Shown here piece after piece: positions 28,473 to 36,491 of a DNA stretch of 64,000 nucleotides. The stretch comes from Blautia luti (GTDB lineage Bacteria > Bacillota > Clostridia > Lachnospirales > Lachnospiraceae), in contig NZ_JAAITI010000008.1 in the NCBI RefSeq assembly GCF_013304735.1, forward strand, positions 1-64,000, written 5' to 3'. The notes beneath the pieces are model-generated. The model saw nothing but the letters and a program-made list of their open reading frames with translations, searched no databases and was not told the DNA's origin. Every line of letters begins with the position of its first letter. Within the stretch, counting starts at the first letter, position 1. A program made the translations under genes and the position numbers.

Positions 28473-29717
28473 ATGAGCAGGACAATTCTTCATTCAGATA
28501 TGAATTGCTTTTACGCAAGTGTTGAGATGCTGCATCATCCAGAACTTGCCGGGAAGCCGATGGCAGTCGGTGGTGATCCGGAAGCAAGACATGGAATTGT
28601 GCTGACTGCAAACTATATTGCGAAGCGAGCCGGAGTAAAAACAGGCATGGCATTGTGGCAGGCAAGACAGGTTTGCCCAGAAATAATCTTTGTACCGCCT
28701 CGCATGGATCTTTATTTGAGGTTTTCCAGAATGGCACAGGAGATTTACAGTGAATACACAGATCAGAGAGAACCATTTGGGATTGATGAAAGCTGGCTGG
28801 ATGTGACCGCCAGTACTTCTATCAAGGGAGACGGAATGAAGATTGCAAAAGAGATCAGCAGTCGGATTAAATATGAACTGGGGGTTACCGTAAGTATTGG
28901 TGTTTCCTGGAATAAGATATTTGCAAAGCTCGGTTCTGATTATAAAAAGCCGGATGCCATTACAGAGTTTTCCAAAGACAATTACAAGGATATTGCATGG
29001 AAACTTCCAGTAGGTGATTTACTCATGGTCGGAAGAAGCACTGAACGGACGATGAAGAAACTTGGCATTTGTACAATCGGAGATCTGGCAGGAGCAGAAC
29101 CTTCTATATTAGAAACATATCTTGGAAAGATGGGATTGGTACTTCATACCTTTGCAAATGGATGGGATGAAACTCCAGTTTTGGTAGAAGGATATAAAGT
29201 ACCGATCAAGTCTATCGGGAACAGTACAACAACGCCAAGAGATCTTGTTAGTGAATTGGACGTGAAGATTATTTTGATGGCTCTTTCAGAAAGTGTAGGA
29301 GCCAGGCTTCGTGAAAATGGTTTTCAATGCAGGACAGTAGAAATCTCGATTCGGGATAATGGATTGTATCATTTCACGAGACAGTGCAAGTTGGACAGGG
29401 CAAGTAATCTTACAGAAGAAATTGCCAGAACTGCATTTGAGTTATTCCAGAAAAACTATAATTGGGAACATCCAATTCGTAGTCTTGGTGTTCGAGGATG
29501 TGATCTGGTATCAGAAGAGATGCCGTATCAGCTTGATTTATTTATGGATGAAACGAAGAGAGAAAAAATCAAAAAGATGGACCAGGTGGTAGATGAGATC
29601 CGTGGAAGGTTTGGCTATCAGAGTATTCAGAGAGCATTTATGTATCAGGATAAGATACTGGCACAGCTGAATGCTAAGGAACATACGGTTCATCCACAGG
29701 CATATTTTCATGGATAG
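28473..29717 (+). CDS. dinB: Y-family DNA polymerase IV
   Basis: 414 residues; start ATG 28473 with AGGTGA 5 bases upstream. The N-terminus ILHSDMNCFYASVEM contains the catalytic Asp and the FYASVE motif; GIDESWLDVTAST carries the catalytic Asp-Glu pair; GVSWNKIFAKLGSDYKKPDA is the palm segment conserved in UmuC/DinB proteins; a little-finger domain follows to the end. It copies past DNA lesions. The LexA-like box at its promoter fits SOS induction. The mobile context suggests an element-borne copy. Confidence 0.92.
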   Translation: MSRTILHSDMNCFYASVEMLHHPELAGKPMAVGGDPEARHGIVLTANYIAKRAGVKTGMALWQARQVCPEIIFVPPRMDLYLRFSRMAQEIYSEYTDQREPFGIDESWLDVTASTSIKGDGMKIAKEISSRIKYELGVTVSIGVSWNKIFAKLGSDYKKPDAITEFSKDNYKDIAWKLPVGDLLMVGRSTERTMKKLGICTIGDLAGAEPSILETYLGKMGLVLHTFANGWDETPVLVEGYKVPIKSIGNSTTTPRDLVSELDVKIILMALSESVGARLRENGFQCRTVEISIRDNGLYHFTRQCKLDRASNLTEEIARTAFELFQKNYNWEHPIRSLGVRGCDLVSEEMPYQLDLFMDETKREKIKKMDQVVDEIRGRFGYQSIQRAFMYQDKILAQLNAKEHTVHPQAYFHG

Positions 29718-29737
29718 GAGAGAGCAGGTGTTTTGTA

Positions 29738-29977
29738 ATGACAGCTAAAGTGTATGTAGATGTCCTGGCAGTATTCAGCCGGGAAGGAGAATTGATCCCT
29801 ACAGCGTTTGTCTGGGAAGATGGACGTAAGTATGCGATTGATAAGGTTTCAAAACCGGAGCGTTGTGCCAGCCGAAAAGCTGGCGGAACCGGATATCGTT
29901 ATACCTGTCAGGTGGGTGGAAAAATCTGTCATCTGACTTATGAAGAAAATTATAAATGGTTTATGGAACGTAAATAA
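29738..29977 (+). CDS. Hypothetical protein downstream of dinB (79 aa)
   Basis: 79 residues, 20 bases after dinB and probably co-transcribed. It reads VYVDVLAVFSREGELIPTAF and later GGTGYRYTCQVGGKICHLTY, suggesting a compact beta-rich fold. Two cysteines are separated by seven residues with no knuckle pattern. Small proteins of this kind often follow polymerase IV in Firmicutes elements; function unknown. Confidence 0.7.
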   Translation: MTAKVYVDVLAVFSREGELIPTAFVWEDGRKYAIDKVSKPERCASRKAGGTGYRYTCQVGGKICHLTYEENYKWFMERK

Positions 29978-29987
29978 CGGCGTCCTA

Positions 29988-30016
29988 AAAGGGAGCCCTG
30001 AATCAGGGCCCCCTTT
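29988..30016 (+). terminator. Strong hairpin, near-copy of the one at 5999
   Basis: AAAGGG-A-GCCCTG-AAT-CAGGGC-C-CCCTTT, 11 bases after the previous stop; 27 of 29 bases match the unit at 5999-6027. Confidence 0.75.
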
Positions 30017-30026
30017 GGAGAGATAG

Positions 30027-30182
30027 ATATTCGATGAGAACATCAGCAGTCGGGGATACATCCTTTCCCGTGAGAACCGATTGCTTTCAATAGATCATAC
30101 AGTTGCCGATCAGCCAGAAATAGAAGCTATCCCACAGCGGATATTTCTGCGGAATCTGCATGAAGAGATGTTAGGACAGTGA
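30027..30182 (+). pseudogene. Possible gene remnant without a start codon
   Basis: An open frame of about 51 codons lacks an ATG but reads like real protein: DENISSRGYILSRENRLLSI, then DHTVADQPEIEAIPQRIFLR. It begins right after the hairpin at 29988 and ends at TGA 30180-30182. It may be the 3' end of an element gene lost by recombination at the hairpin. Nothing else is seen between 30017 and 30252. Confidence 0.35.
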
Positions 30183-30252
30183 CAGACTGTGAATGGAACA
30201 AACAATACAATGATTGGTCTGGCTGCGGAAGCGGTCGGGAAGGAGGACAATT

Positions 30253-30798
30253 ATGCAGAGAATACAGGATATGTTTATCAATATGGAAGAAGTGGCAGAG
30301 GATGCTTATAAGAATACGGAATTATTGCTGAGTCAGTATACTAAAGTAATGTTCCGTATTGAGAAGAACCTTGTGGATATAGATTATGAAATGTATGCAG
30401 AGGAAGGGAAGCATCTGAAGGAAATGTTATATGATCTGGTAGATTTCGATGCGACTGCAGAGAAACGCAGAATCCAGGAAAAGCTTCTGAATAATGATAT
30501 GAATCTCTGTTTGCTGGAAATCATGAGAGATTCCCTGATAGCTTTGAGGGATTATCCAAAAAATGGACAGCTGTATTATCGGCTTTTGAAATATAGATAT
30601 TTTGAAGCAGGAAATACCAATGAAGATGTGATGCTGATGCTGGATGATATGCCAAGCACTACTTATTATCGAAACCGTAAGAAAGCAATCCGTTTGTATG
30701 CAACAATGCTCTGGGCATTTACACGTCCGGAAAAGATACAGAATAAGATGGAGGAAATAAACTGGAAGAAAAGTGGAAGTAAAGTGGCAGTGAACTGA
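30253..30798 (+). CDS. Sigma-like/ArpU-type transcription regulator
   Basis: 181 residues from ATG 30253, with AAGGAGG 6 bases upstream. It is helical throughout, with a C-terminal segment YYRLLKYRYFEAG-x-TNEDVML and PSTTYYRNRKKAIRLYATML resembling the region-4-like DNA-binding helix of ArpU/sigma-like phage regulators. No region-2 motif is evident, so it is probably an element-specific activator rather than a full sigma factor. Alternatives: an uncharacterised conjugative-element regulator. Confidence 0.6.
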   Translation: MQRIQDMFINMEEVAEDAYKNTELLLSQYTKVMFRIEKNLVDIDYEMYAEEGKHLKEMLYDLVDFDATAEKRRIQEKLLNNDMNLCLLEIMRDSLIALRDYPKNGQLYYRLLKYRYFEAGNTNEDVMLMLDDMPSTTYYRNRKKAIRLYATMLWAFTRPEKIQNKMEEINWKKSGSKVAVN

Positions 30799-30871
30799 CA
30801 GTAAACTGGCATGTGAATGGTATTACAATGAAAATACGTGCATGTTAGAATTGATATGCTGAGAGAAATAG

Positions 30872-30910
30872 ACCTTCGCAGACGTAATGTTTGCGGAGGT
30901 TTTTCTTTTC
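30872..30910 (+). terminator. Terminator
   Basis: ACCTTCGCAGAC / GTTTGCGGAGGT stem followed by TTTTCTTTTC. This is part of the 330-base gap after the 30253 gene, which otherwise holds another terminator and an operator-like repeat. Confidence 0.75.
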
Positions 30911-30927
30911 TCAAATTTTAAGGCGTC

Positions 30928-30958
30928 AGGCTGTGCCCGGAAGGGCATGGCCTTTTTT
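30928..30958 (+). terminator. Second terminator
   Basis: AGGC-TG-TGCCC-GGAA-GGGCA-TG-GCCT followed by a run of seven T. Confidence 0.75.
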
Positions 30959-31080
30959 TATACCCAAAAACAGGTTGCAGATTTGAAAAAGCTTCCTTTT
31001 TAACAGGTAGATGCCGGAAAGGAAGAGCATATCAAGATGCAGGGAAGAGGCAGGCATTATGCCAGATATCCATGATTTTC

Positions 31081-31117
31081 GATTTGTCACAAATCAAATC
31101 AACAAAAACGACAAATC
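31081..31117. promoter_or_regulatory. Inverted repeat upstream of the sigma-factor gene
   Basis: GATTTGTC ... GACAAATC (8-bp arms, 21-base gap) ending just before the ribosome binding site of the 31130 gene; a possible operator or mRNA hairpin. Confidence 0.45.
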
Positions 31118-31129
31118 GGAGAAACAATC

Positions 31130-31690
31130 ATGGAAGAAAGAAAATACACATTTTACGACAGATATCAGAAGGTGAAATACGCTAATATTACAGCAGAAGA
31201 GCTGGAAGTTCTTAATATTTTTTATAATAAGGAACATTATATGTTTGATCAGCAGCATCAGAGAAATAATACAGTATTATTTTGTGGATTAGAATCAGAA
31301 AACGGTTGTGCGACAGACTTTATCGCAGATAGTGGACGTGACATTGCATCGGATATTACAACTGAGATCTTCTTTAAAGAACTCTTCAGCGATCTGACAG
31401 AGAAAGAAAAGAAAATCGTGAGCGATTATTTTATCATGGGAAAACAGGTTAAAGAAACAGCAGAGGAACTGGGCATCAGCACACGTCAGGTGAGTAGAGA
31501 CAAGAACAGTGCTTTGGCAAAAATGTTGAAGAGGATGAAAGCAGCTGGATATGAATCATATGCTGAGGCGGCAGGTGCATTTCTGCAGGAAAGCGATTAT
31601 ATTCCAACACAGATGGAGACACAGAACTCGATTATGAAGAAAAGGACCGGAGAAGTGAGACTGCCATCAGATCATAAGATGAAAAAATAA
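31130..31690 (+). CDS. Sigma-70-family region-4 protein
   Basis: 186 residues with CGGAG upstream. Residues ~88-140 form a region-4 helix-turn-helix: FFKELFSDLTEKEKKIVSDY, then KQVKETAEELGISTRQVSRD. Region 2 is not obvious; the N-terminal part is short, so it is probably an element-specific sigma-like regulator. Its last 13 codons and stop coincide with the 41-bp repeat 31651-31691, copied at 38145-38185 with only synonymous changes, so this 3' end looks like an integration or recombination target. Confidence 0.75.
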   Translation: MEERKYTFYDRYQKVKYANITAEELEVLNIFYNKEHYMFDQQHQRNNTVLFCGLESENGCATDFIADSGRDIASDITTEIFFKELFSDLTEKEKKIVSDYFIMGKQVKETAEELGISTRQVSRDKNSALAKMLKRMKAAGYESYAEAAGAFLQESDYIPTQMETQNSIMKKRTGEVRLPSDHKMKK

Positions 31691-31691
31691 A
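31651..31691 (+). repeat. 41-bp direct repeat, left copy (3' end of sigma gene)
   Basis: Starts AGAAGTGAGACTGCCATC and ends AAGATGAAAAAATAAA; 39 of 41 bases match 38145-38185. The two differences (CTG/TTG and TCA/TCG) are synonymous in the sigma-gene frame. Confidence 0.85.
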
Positions 31692-31718
31692 TTAGTTAAA
31701 AATTAATCATGATAATAA

Positions 31719-31760
31719 TGTGATGATATCACAGAAAACAAATGAATTTCAGATTATAAT
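31719..31760 (+). promoter_or_regulatory. Crp/Fnr-type class II promoter of the thioredoxin operon
   Basis: The perfect 15-bp palindrome TGTGATGATATCACA (31719-31733) lies 36 bases, start to start, before a -10 TATAAT (31755-31760). This places its centre near -41.5, the class II activator position. No -35 box is seen. The likely regulator is the Crp/Fnr protein encoded at 34246. Confidence 0.75.
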
Positions 31761-31795
31761 AAAGCCACAAAAGAAAAAACAAGGAGGACTGTAAA

Positions 31796-32101
31796 ATGTC
31801 TGCTATTAATATCAATAAAAATAATTTTCAGAATGAAATAATGGATTCCGAGAAAACCGTTCTTTTAGACTTTTGGGCTCCTTGGTGTGCTCCTTGTCGT
31901 ATGGTGGCTCCTATCATAGAGGAGATAGCAAGTGAACGCCCTGATATCAAAGTTGGAAAGATCAATGTGGATGAGCAGCCAGAACTGGCAAGTAAATTTG
32001 GTATTATGAGTATTCCAACTTTGGTGGTTATGAAGAATGGGAAGATTGTAACAAAAGTTTCAGGGGCAAGACCTAAGAAGGCAATCTTAGAGATGCTTTA
32101 A
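31796..32101 (+). CDS. trxA: Thioredoxin
   Basis: 101 residues with AAGGAGG upstream. The active site is W30-C-A-P-C34 (usual family form WCGPC), with the conserved cis-proline in MSIPTLVVMKNG and a complete thioredoxin fold by length. It reduces disulfides in the cytosol. The Gly-to-Ala change in the active site should shift its redox potential modestly. First gene of an operon with a rhodanese (12 bases later) and CoA-disulfide reductase, pointing to persulfide or polysulfide handling. Confidence 0.93.
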   Translation: MSAININKNNFQNEIMDSEKTVLLDFWAPWCAPCRMVAPIIEEIASERPDIKVGKINVDEQPELASKFGIMSIPTLVVMKNGKIVTKVSGARPKKAILEML

Positions 32102-32113
32102 GGAGGTGCGTTA

Positions 32114-32434
32114 ATGGGATTTTTTGATTTTTTAAAACAGGCGAATATTAATCAAGGGATAGAGGAATATAAAAAGACTGCTGGTGCAGCTCTGCTGGAT
32201 GTTCGTACGCCGCAGGAATATCAGGAAGGGCATATACCAGAAAGTAAAAATGTGCCATTGCAACAACTTAACAATGTTGTTTCGGTAGTGAAGAATACAG
32301 AAATACCGCTGTTTGTATACTGTTATTCCGGAGCCCGAAGTCGTCAAGCAACTGGGATGTTGCAACGAATGGGATATTCTAAAGTAAATAATATTGGTGG
32401 CATTGCTGCTTATTCAGGAAAGGTGGAAAAATAA
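32114..32434 (+). CDS. Single-domain rhodanese
   Basis: 106 residues with AAGGAGGTG upstream. Contains LLDVRTPQEYQEGHIPESKN and the active loop C70-Y-S-G-A-R-S, so the persulfide-forming cysteine is present. An extra N-terminal ~20 residues are amphipathic. Rhodaneses move sulfane sulfur between thiols. It ends one base before the CoA-disulfide reductase start, so the two are translationally coupled. Confidence 0.92.
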   Translation: MGFFDFLKQANINQGIEEYKKTAGAALLDVRTPQEYQEGHIPESKNVPLQQLNNVVSVVKNTEIPLFVYCYSGARSRQATGMLQRMGYSKVNNIGGIAAYSGKVEK

Positions 32435-32435
32435 G

Positions 32436-34127
32436 ATGAAGGTAATAATCGTAGGCGGTGTAGCCGGAGGAGCTACAGCTGCAGCAAGAATACGAAGATT
32501 GGATGAACATGCAGAAATTACTGTGTTTGAAAGATCCGGATACATATCCTATGCGAATTGTGGGCTTCCATATTATATCGGAGACGTGATCACAGACCCG
32601 GAAGAACTTACACTACAGACACCAGAGAGTTTTTTTAAACGATTCCGTATTAACATGAAAATTCATCATGAAGTTATCTCCATACATCCGGAACGAAAAA
32701 CGGTTTCAGTGAAAAATTTAGAGAATGGTGAGATATTTGAAGAAAACTATGATAAGCTGATCCTCTCTCCAGGTGCAAAGCCAACACAGCCGAGACTTCC
32801 CGGAGTAGGTATGGATAAACTTTTTACACTTCGTACTGTAGAAGACACTTTTCGGATAAAGGAATATATAAATAAGAATCATCCAAAATCGGCTGTATTG
32901 GCAGGTGGCGGTTTTATTGGTCTGGAACTGGCAGAAAATTTGAGGGAGCTTGGCATGGATGTTACAATTGTCCAGCGGCCTAAGCAGCTGATGAACCCAT
33001 TTGACCCGGATATGGCATCCATGATCCATAATGAAATGAGAAAGCATGGGATAAAACTGGTACTGGGCTATACAGTAGAAGGATTTAAAGAAAAGGACAA
33101 TGGAGTAGAGGTTCTATTAAAAGATAATCCATCCCTTCAGGCTGATATGGTGGTGCTGGCAATCGGAGTTACACCAGACACAGCATTAGCAAAAGAAGCT
33201 GGTCTGGAACTTGGCATCAAGGGAAGTATCGTAGTGAATGACAGAATGGAAACTTCTGTACCGGATATTTATGCAGCAGGTGATGCAGTTCAGGTAAAAC
33301 ATTATGTTACGGGTGATGATGCGCTGATCTCTTTGGCCGGACCAGCCAACAAGCAGGGCAGGATCATCGCTGATAATATTTGTGGTGGTGACAGCCGTTA
33401 CCTGGGCAGTCAGGGAAGCTCCGTTATCAAAGTATTTGATATGACAGCAGCCACTACAGGTATCAATGAAACCAATGCCAAAAAGTCAGGATTAGATGTA
33501 GATACAGTAATTCTTTCTCCTATGAGTCATGCCGGTTACTATCCTGGTGGAAAAGTGATGACCATGAAGGTGGTTTTTGAAAAAGAGACTTATCGTTTGC
33601 TTGGTGCTCAGATTATTGGATATGAAGGAGTTGATAAACGTATTGATGTGCTGGCAACAGCAATTCATGCAGGGCTGAAGGCAACCCAGCTGAAAGATCT
33701 GGATCTTGCATATGCACCGCCGTATTCCTCTGCCAAGGATCCTGTAAATATGGCAGGATTCATGATAGACAATATAGCAAAAGGTACCTTAAAACAATGG
33801 CATCTGGAAGATATGGATAAGATTTCTAAAGATAAAAGTGTTGTATTGCTGGATGTGAGAACTGTAGGTGAGTTTAACAGGGGGCATATGGATGGATTCA
33901 GAAATATTCCTGTAGATGAACTAAGGGAACGTATCAATGAAATTGAGAAGGGAAAGCCTGTTTACTTGATATGCCAAAGTGGTCTGCGCAGCTACATTGC
34001 CAGCCGTATTCTGGAAGGAAACGGTTATGAAACATACAACTTCTCCGGTGGATTCCGCTTCTATGATGCAGTGGTTAATGACCGTGCGTTGATTGAAAGG
34101 GCATATGCATGTGGTATGGATTATTAA
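32436..34127 (+). CDS. CoA-disulfide/persulfide reductase with C-terminal rhodanese domain
   Basis: 563 residues; ATG 32436 follows AAAGGTGG. The FAD-binding start is VIIVGGVAGGATAAARIRRL; the redox-active Cys42 sits in YISYANCGLPYYIGD, the single-cysteine motif of CoA-disulfide reductases. An NAD(P)H-binding segment (AVLAGGGFIGLELAENLREL), a second FAD motif (VPDIYAAGDAVQV) and a dimerisation domain follow. Residues ~465-563 are a rhodanese domain with Cys513 in YLICQSGLRS. Such fusions reduce CoA persulfide or polysulfide with NADH. Together with TrxA and the upstream rhodanese they form a sulfane-sulfur reduction or detoxification route. Confidence 0.92.
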   Translation: MKVIIVGGVAGGATAAARIRRLDEHAEITVFERSGYISYANCGLPYYIGDVITDPEELTLQTPESFFKRFRINMKIHHEVISIHPERKTVSVKNLENGEIFEENYDKLILSPGAKPTQPRLPGVGMDKLFTLRTVEDTFRIKEYINKNHPKSAVLAGGGFIGLELAENLRELGMDVTIVQRPKQLMNPFDPDMASMIHNEMRKHGIKLVLGYTVEGFKEKDNGVEVLLKDNPSLQADMVVLAIGVTPDTALAKEAGLELGIKGSIVVNDRMETSVPDIYAAGDAVQVKHYVTGDDALISLAGPANKQGRIIADNICGGDSRYLGSQGSSVIKVFDMTAATTGINETNAKKSGLDVDTVILSPMSHAGYYPGGKVMTMKVVFEKETYRLLGAQIIGYEGVDKRIDVLATAIHAGLKATQLKDLDLAYAPPYSSAKDPVNMAGFMIDNIAKGTLKQWHLEDMDKISKDKSVVLLDVRTVGEFNRGHMDGFRNIPVDELRERINEIEKGKPVYLICQSGLRSYIASRILEGNGYETYNFSGGFRFYDAVVNDRALIERAYACGMDY

Positions 34128-34169
34128 AAAATAATCACAATAATTTTATAATTTACTTGTAGCGTAAAA

Positions 34170-34223
34170 AGATCCCCCATTTATTAGAATGACTTTCACA
34201 ATTCTGATAAATGGAGGATTCTT
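34170..34223. terminator. Bidirectional terminator between convergent genes
   Basis: A long stem (CCATTTAT-x-AGAAT with ATTCTGATAAATGG, extended by GATCCCC/GGATTC) lies between CoA-disulfide reductase (+) and the Crp/Fnr gene (-), with T-rich ends on both strands. Confidence 0.8.
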
Positions 34224-34245
34224 TAGATGTCATAGAAAAACAGTT

Positions 34246-34905
34246 TTATGATCTTTGTAGTGTTTCCAGTCTTTTCGAATCAAGGATGGTGATTTTGCCG
34301 CGTGAGAGTTTGACGAGACCATCGCCCTGAAAGTATCGAAGCATTCGAGTGATCACTTCCCTGTGGGAACCAAGATGGTTTGCGATAGTTTCGTGAGTGA
34401 TTTTCAGTTCATTTGTTCCTTCGATAGAGGTCTCTTCTAAAAGAAATGAAGCAACACGCTTATCCAAACTCTTCCACATGATCTGTTCAATCAGCCACAT
34501 GACATCAGAAAAACGGCTAGCCATTAATTCATTGGTATAGTTTGCGACGGGAGCCGATTCCTTCATGATGTCCTTATAGATTTCAGCAGGGATGATCCAA
34601 AGATCAGTATCTTTTTCTGCTTCAATGGTTACTTCAAATTGAATGGACTGCATGATACATGAGGCGGATAAAAGACACATATCCATATCGAACAGGCGGT
34701 AAAGTGTAATTTCTCGTCCTTCATCTGAAAGTATGTAAGTTCGAAGCTGCCCGGATTTAACCAGTAATAATCCAGTACAATCCAGGTTTCCGTTGTGAAT
34801 GATCGTTCCTTTTTTTACATCCCGTGTAATCAAATTGTCTGAAATTACTTTTTTCTGTGCTGTATTTAAGTCATTCCATAGTGGAAAATAATTTTCGAAG
34901 CTCAT
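34246..34905 (-). CDS. Crp/Fnr-family transcription regulator
   Basis: 219 residues from ATG 34905 (AAAGGAG upstream; an in-frame ATG at 34980 lacks a site). A cyclic-nucleotide-type beta-roll spans ~20-135 (GTIIHNGNLDCTGLLLVKSG, then DEGREITLYRLFDMDMCLLS) and a winged helix ~150-219 (THETIANHLGSHREVITRML). The N-terminal Fe-S cysteine cluster of Fnr is absent; Cys pairs in the beta-roll could sense redox state (inference). Probable target: the TGTRATRATATCACA sites at 31719 and 36418. Confidence 0.88.
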   Translation of the reverse strand: MSFENYFPLWNDLNTAQKKVISDNLITRDVKKGTIIHNGNLDCTGLLLVKSGQLRTYILSDEGREITLYRLFDMDMCLLSASCIMQSIQFEVTIEAEKDTDLWIIPAEIYKDIMKESAPVANYTNELMASRFSDVMWLIEQIMWKSLDKRVASFLLEETSIEGTNELKITHETIANHLGSHREVITRMLRYFQGDGLVKLSRGKITILDSKRLETLQRS

Positions 34906-34929
34906 AACAGTTATCTCCTTTACGAACAT

Positions 34930-34995
34930 AGTATACTTACTTTTTTTAGATGCGTCAATTATATAATTGACATATGCCATAAATAAAAATATACT
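34930..34995. promoter_or_regulatory. Back-to-back divergent promoters sharing one palindrome
   Basis: The 18-bp palindrome GTCAATTATATAATTGAC (34954-34971) supplies both -35 boxes. Plus strand: TTGACA (34967-34972), 17 bases, TATACT (34990-34995) for the 35040 gene. Minus strand: TTGACG (34953-34958), 17 bases, TATACT (34930-34935) for the Crp/Fnr gene. A factor bound here would control both directions. Confidence 0.75.
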
Positions 34996-35039
34996 GACTA
35001 TAGTACATGACTGTTGTGAATATGAGGGAGGGATAAATA

Positions 35040-35960
35040 ATGCAGGGAGATGTCAGTTTTACATTTTTGGACCGAATTGAAGAAGTAGAACTGAATATTG
35101 TAGATAGACGATGGCAGTCTGCACTGGCATTGGCATTGACTTTGCCAGATATTTGCGGAGGTATTGCTTTCCCGGAAATTGTTAAACATTATCGAGATGG
35201 CCGGGTTATGCTGGATCGGCAAAAGAATCCGACCCGTGATGTGGGAACCCAGTATATTCGCTGGTTTGATGAATATGCAGGGGACTACTTTAAACTATCT
35301 CAATCCGATGAAAAGCCATATATTTGCGGAGAACGCTGTTGGCAGCTTCGATGTGAATATCTTCATCAAAATAAAGGATTTTTGAATGATGAAAATAATA
35401 TACGCTTTCATCTTGGACTAAACTGTGGAATGTCAGTTTGTCAGTTGGAAAGTATGAACATACAGGAGAACGGAAACGATATTCGTATAGACATAGAACA
35501 GTTTTGTCTGAGGATGTGCAAGGCAGCAAAGAGTTATTATGATAAAGTTCATTTGGAAAAAGACTTTAGTCTCTATAATACACCAGTTTTGGATTTTATT
35601 CAGGTAACACAAAAAAAGAAAGCTGCTTCTATTATTGCACTGGTCTGTGGCAGTGAACGTTATGCAAAAGGATTAAAAGAAACATTGCAATTTATTTCAG
35701 ATCAGATCATGCTGTTTTACACACCGGAAAGTGCTAAAACAAGATTAGGCAGACATAAGCCGGATCTTTGGATTGTTACCGAAGATATGACGAGCCAACC
35801 GAATCAGCCATGGCGTGCGGACAGGACAACACCTGTAATTTTAATCACAGGCAATCCTGATGCTGTTGAAATTAAAAAGAATTCAGGAAAACTAACTGTT
35901 CTTTCTATGCCATTATCAATAGTTGATTTGCGGAAAACCGTCGAAATATATGTGTCGTGA
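35040..35960 (+). CDS. Hypothetical two-part protein of the redox islet
   Basis: 306 residues with GGGAGG upstream. The N-terminal ~180 residues are mostly helical with scattered cysteines (ICGERCWQLRCEYLHQ and LGLNCGMSVCQ) that could bind metal or react with sulfur species. The C-terminal ~115 residues (AASIIALVCGSERYAKGLKE, then HKPDLWIVTEDM, PVILITGNPDA) have an alternating beta/alpha pattern like a response-regulator receiver without the usual acidic pocket. I do not recognise the family. It diverges from the Crp/Fnr gene and leads towards the ferredoxin genes. Confidence 0.6.
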   Translation: MQGDVSFTFLDRIEEVELNIVDRRWQSALALALTLPDICGGIAFPEIVKHYRDGRVMLDRQKNPTRDVGTQYIRWFDEYAGDYFKLSQSDEKPYICGERCWQLRCEYLHQNKGFLNDENNIRFHLGLNCGMSVCQLESMNIQENGNDIRIDIEQFCLRMCKAAKSYYDKVHLEKDFSLYNTPVLDFIQVTQKKKAASIIALVCGSERYAKGLKETLQFISDQIMLFYTPESAKTRLGRHKPDLWIVTEDMTSQPNQPWRADRTTPVILITGNPDAVEIKKNSGKLTVLSMPLSIVDLRKTVEIYVS

Positions 35961-35970
35961 GGAGAAGTTT

Positions 35971-36372
35971 ATGCTGTACATAATACTATTATTTGTATTT
36001 GTAGTTGTATATTTGATGATGCTTATGCGGAGACAGAAAGAAAAGATGAGCGAAATTAAAATACAAATAGATCAACTGCAAGCACAACATGATCGATTGC
36101 AGAAAGAAAGGGATCAGTTACAAGAACGGATGAATCATCTGGAAGAGCAACGAGAACACTTGCAAATGCAAACAGACCAGGCATTTCGGAGTGCTGATGA
36201 AATCGAGAAAATTTACGATGAGATATGGAATCATGCTAATACCATTCACCTTTACTCTTCGTTAGCTGAAGAAGAAAGCAAATCTATAACAATGAAAGAA
36301 AAACAAAAAGAAATTATTCGAACAACTGAGGAAATTCTAAACATCATATATAAATATAAAGGTAATGTATAA
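35971..36372 (+). CDS. Membrane-anchored coiled-coil protein
   Basis: 133 residues from ATG 35971 (GAGGAG upstream), 10 bases after the previous gene. Residues ~2-20 are a hydrophobic helix (LYIILLFVFVVVYLMMLM) followed by RRQKEK, so the bulk is likely cytoplasmic. Residues ~30-70 form a heptad-rich coiled coil (QIDQLQAQHDRLQKERDQLQ and onward). No catalytic motif. Possibly a structural or scaffolding partner of the 35040 protein. Confidence 0.62.
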   Translation: MLYIILLFVFVVVYLMMLMRRQKEKMSEIKIQIDQLQAQHDRLQKERDQLQERMNHLEEQREHLQMQTDQAFRSADEIEKIYDEIWNHANTIHLYSSLAEEESKSITMKEKQKEIIRTTEEILNIIYKYKGNV

Positions 36373-36417
36373 TAAAAATATGTCATTGTAATGATTAGCG
36401 TTCAAGGTAAATTCTTA

Positions 36418-36459
36418 TGTAATAATATCACAGAAGGATTTACCTTTTTCAGGTACAAT
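36418..36459 (+). promoter_or_regulatory. Crp/Fnr-type promoter of the ferredoxin/NapH unit
   Basis: TGTAATAATATCACA (36418-36432) differs from the thioredoxin-operon site at 2 of 15 bases. It lies exactly 36 bases before its -10 TACAAT (36454-36459), the same spacing as at 31719/31755. Confidence 0.7.
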
Positions 36460-36491
36460 AGAGATACAAAATTTGAAAGGGGAACAAAGCA

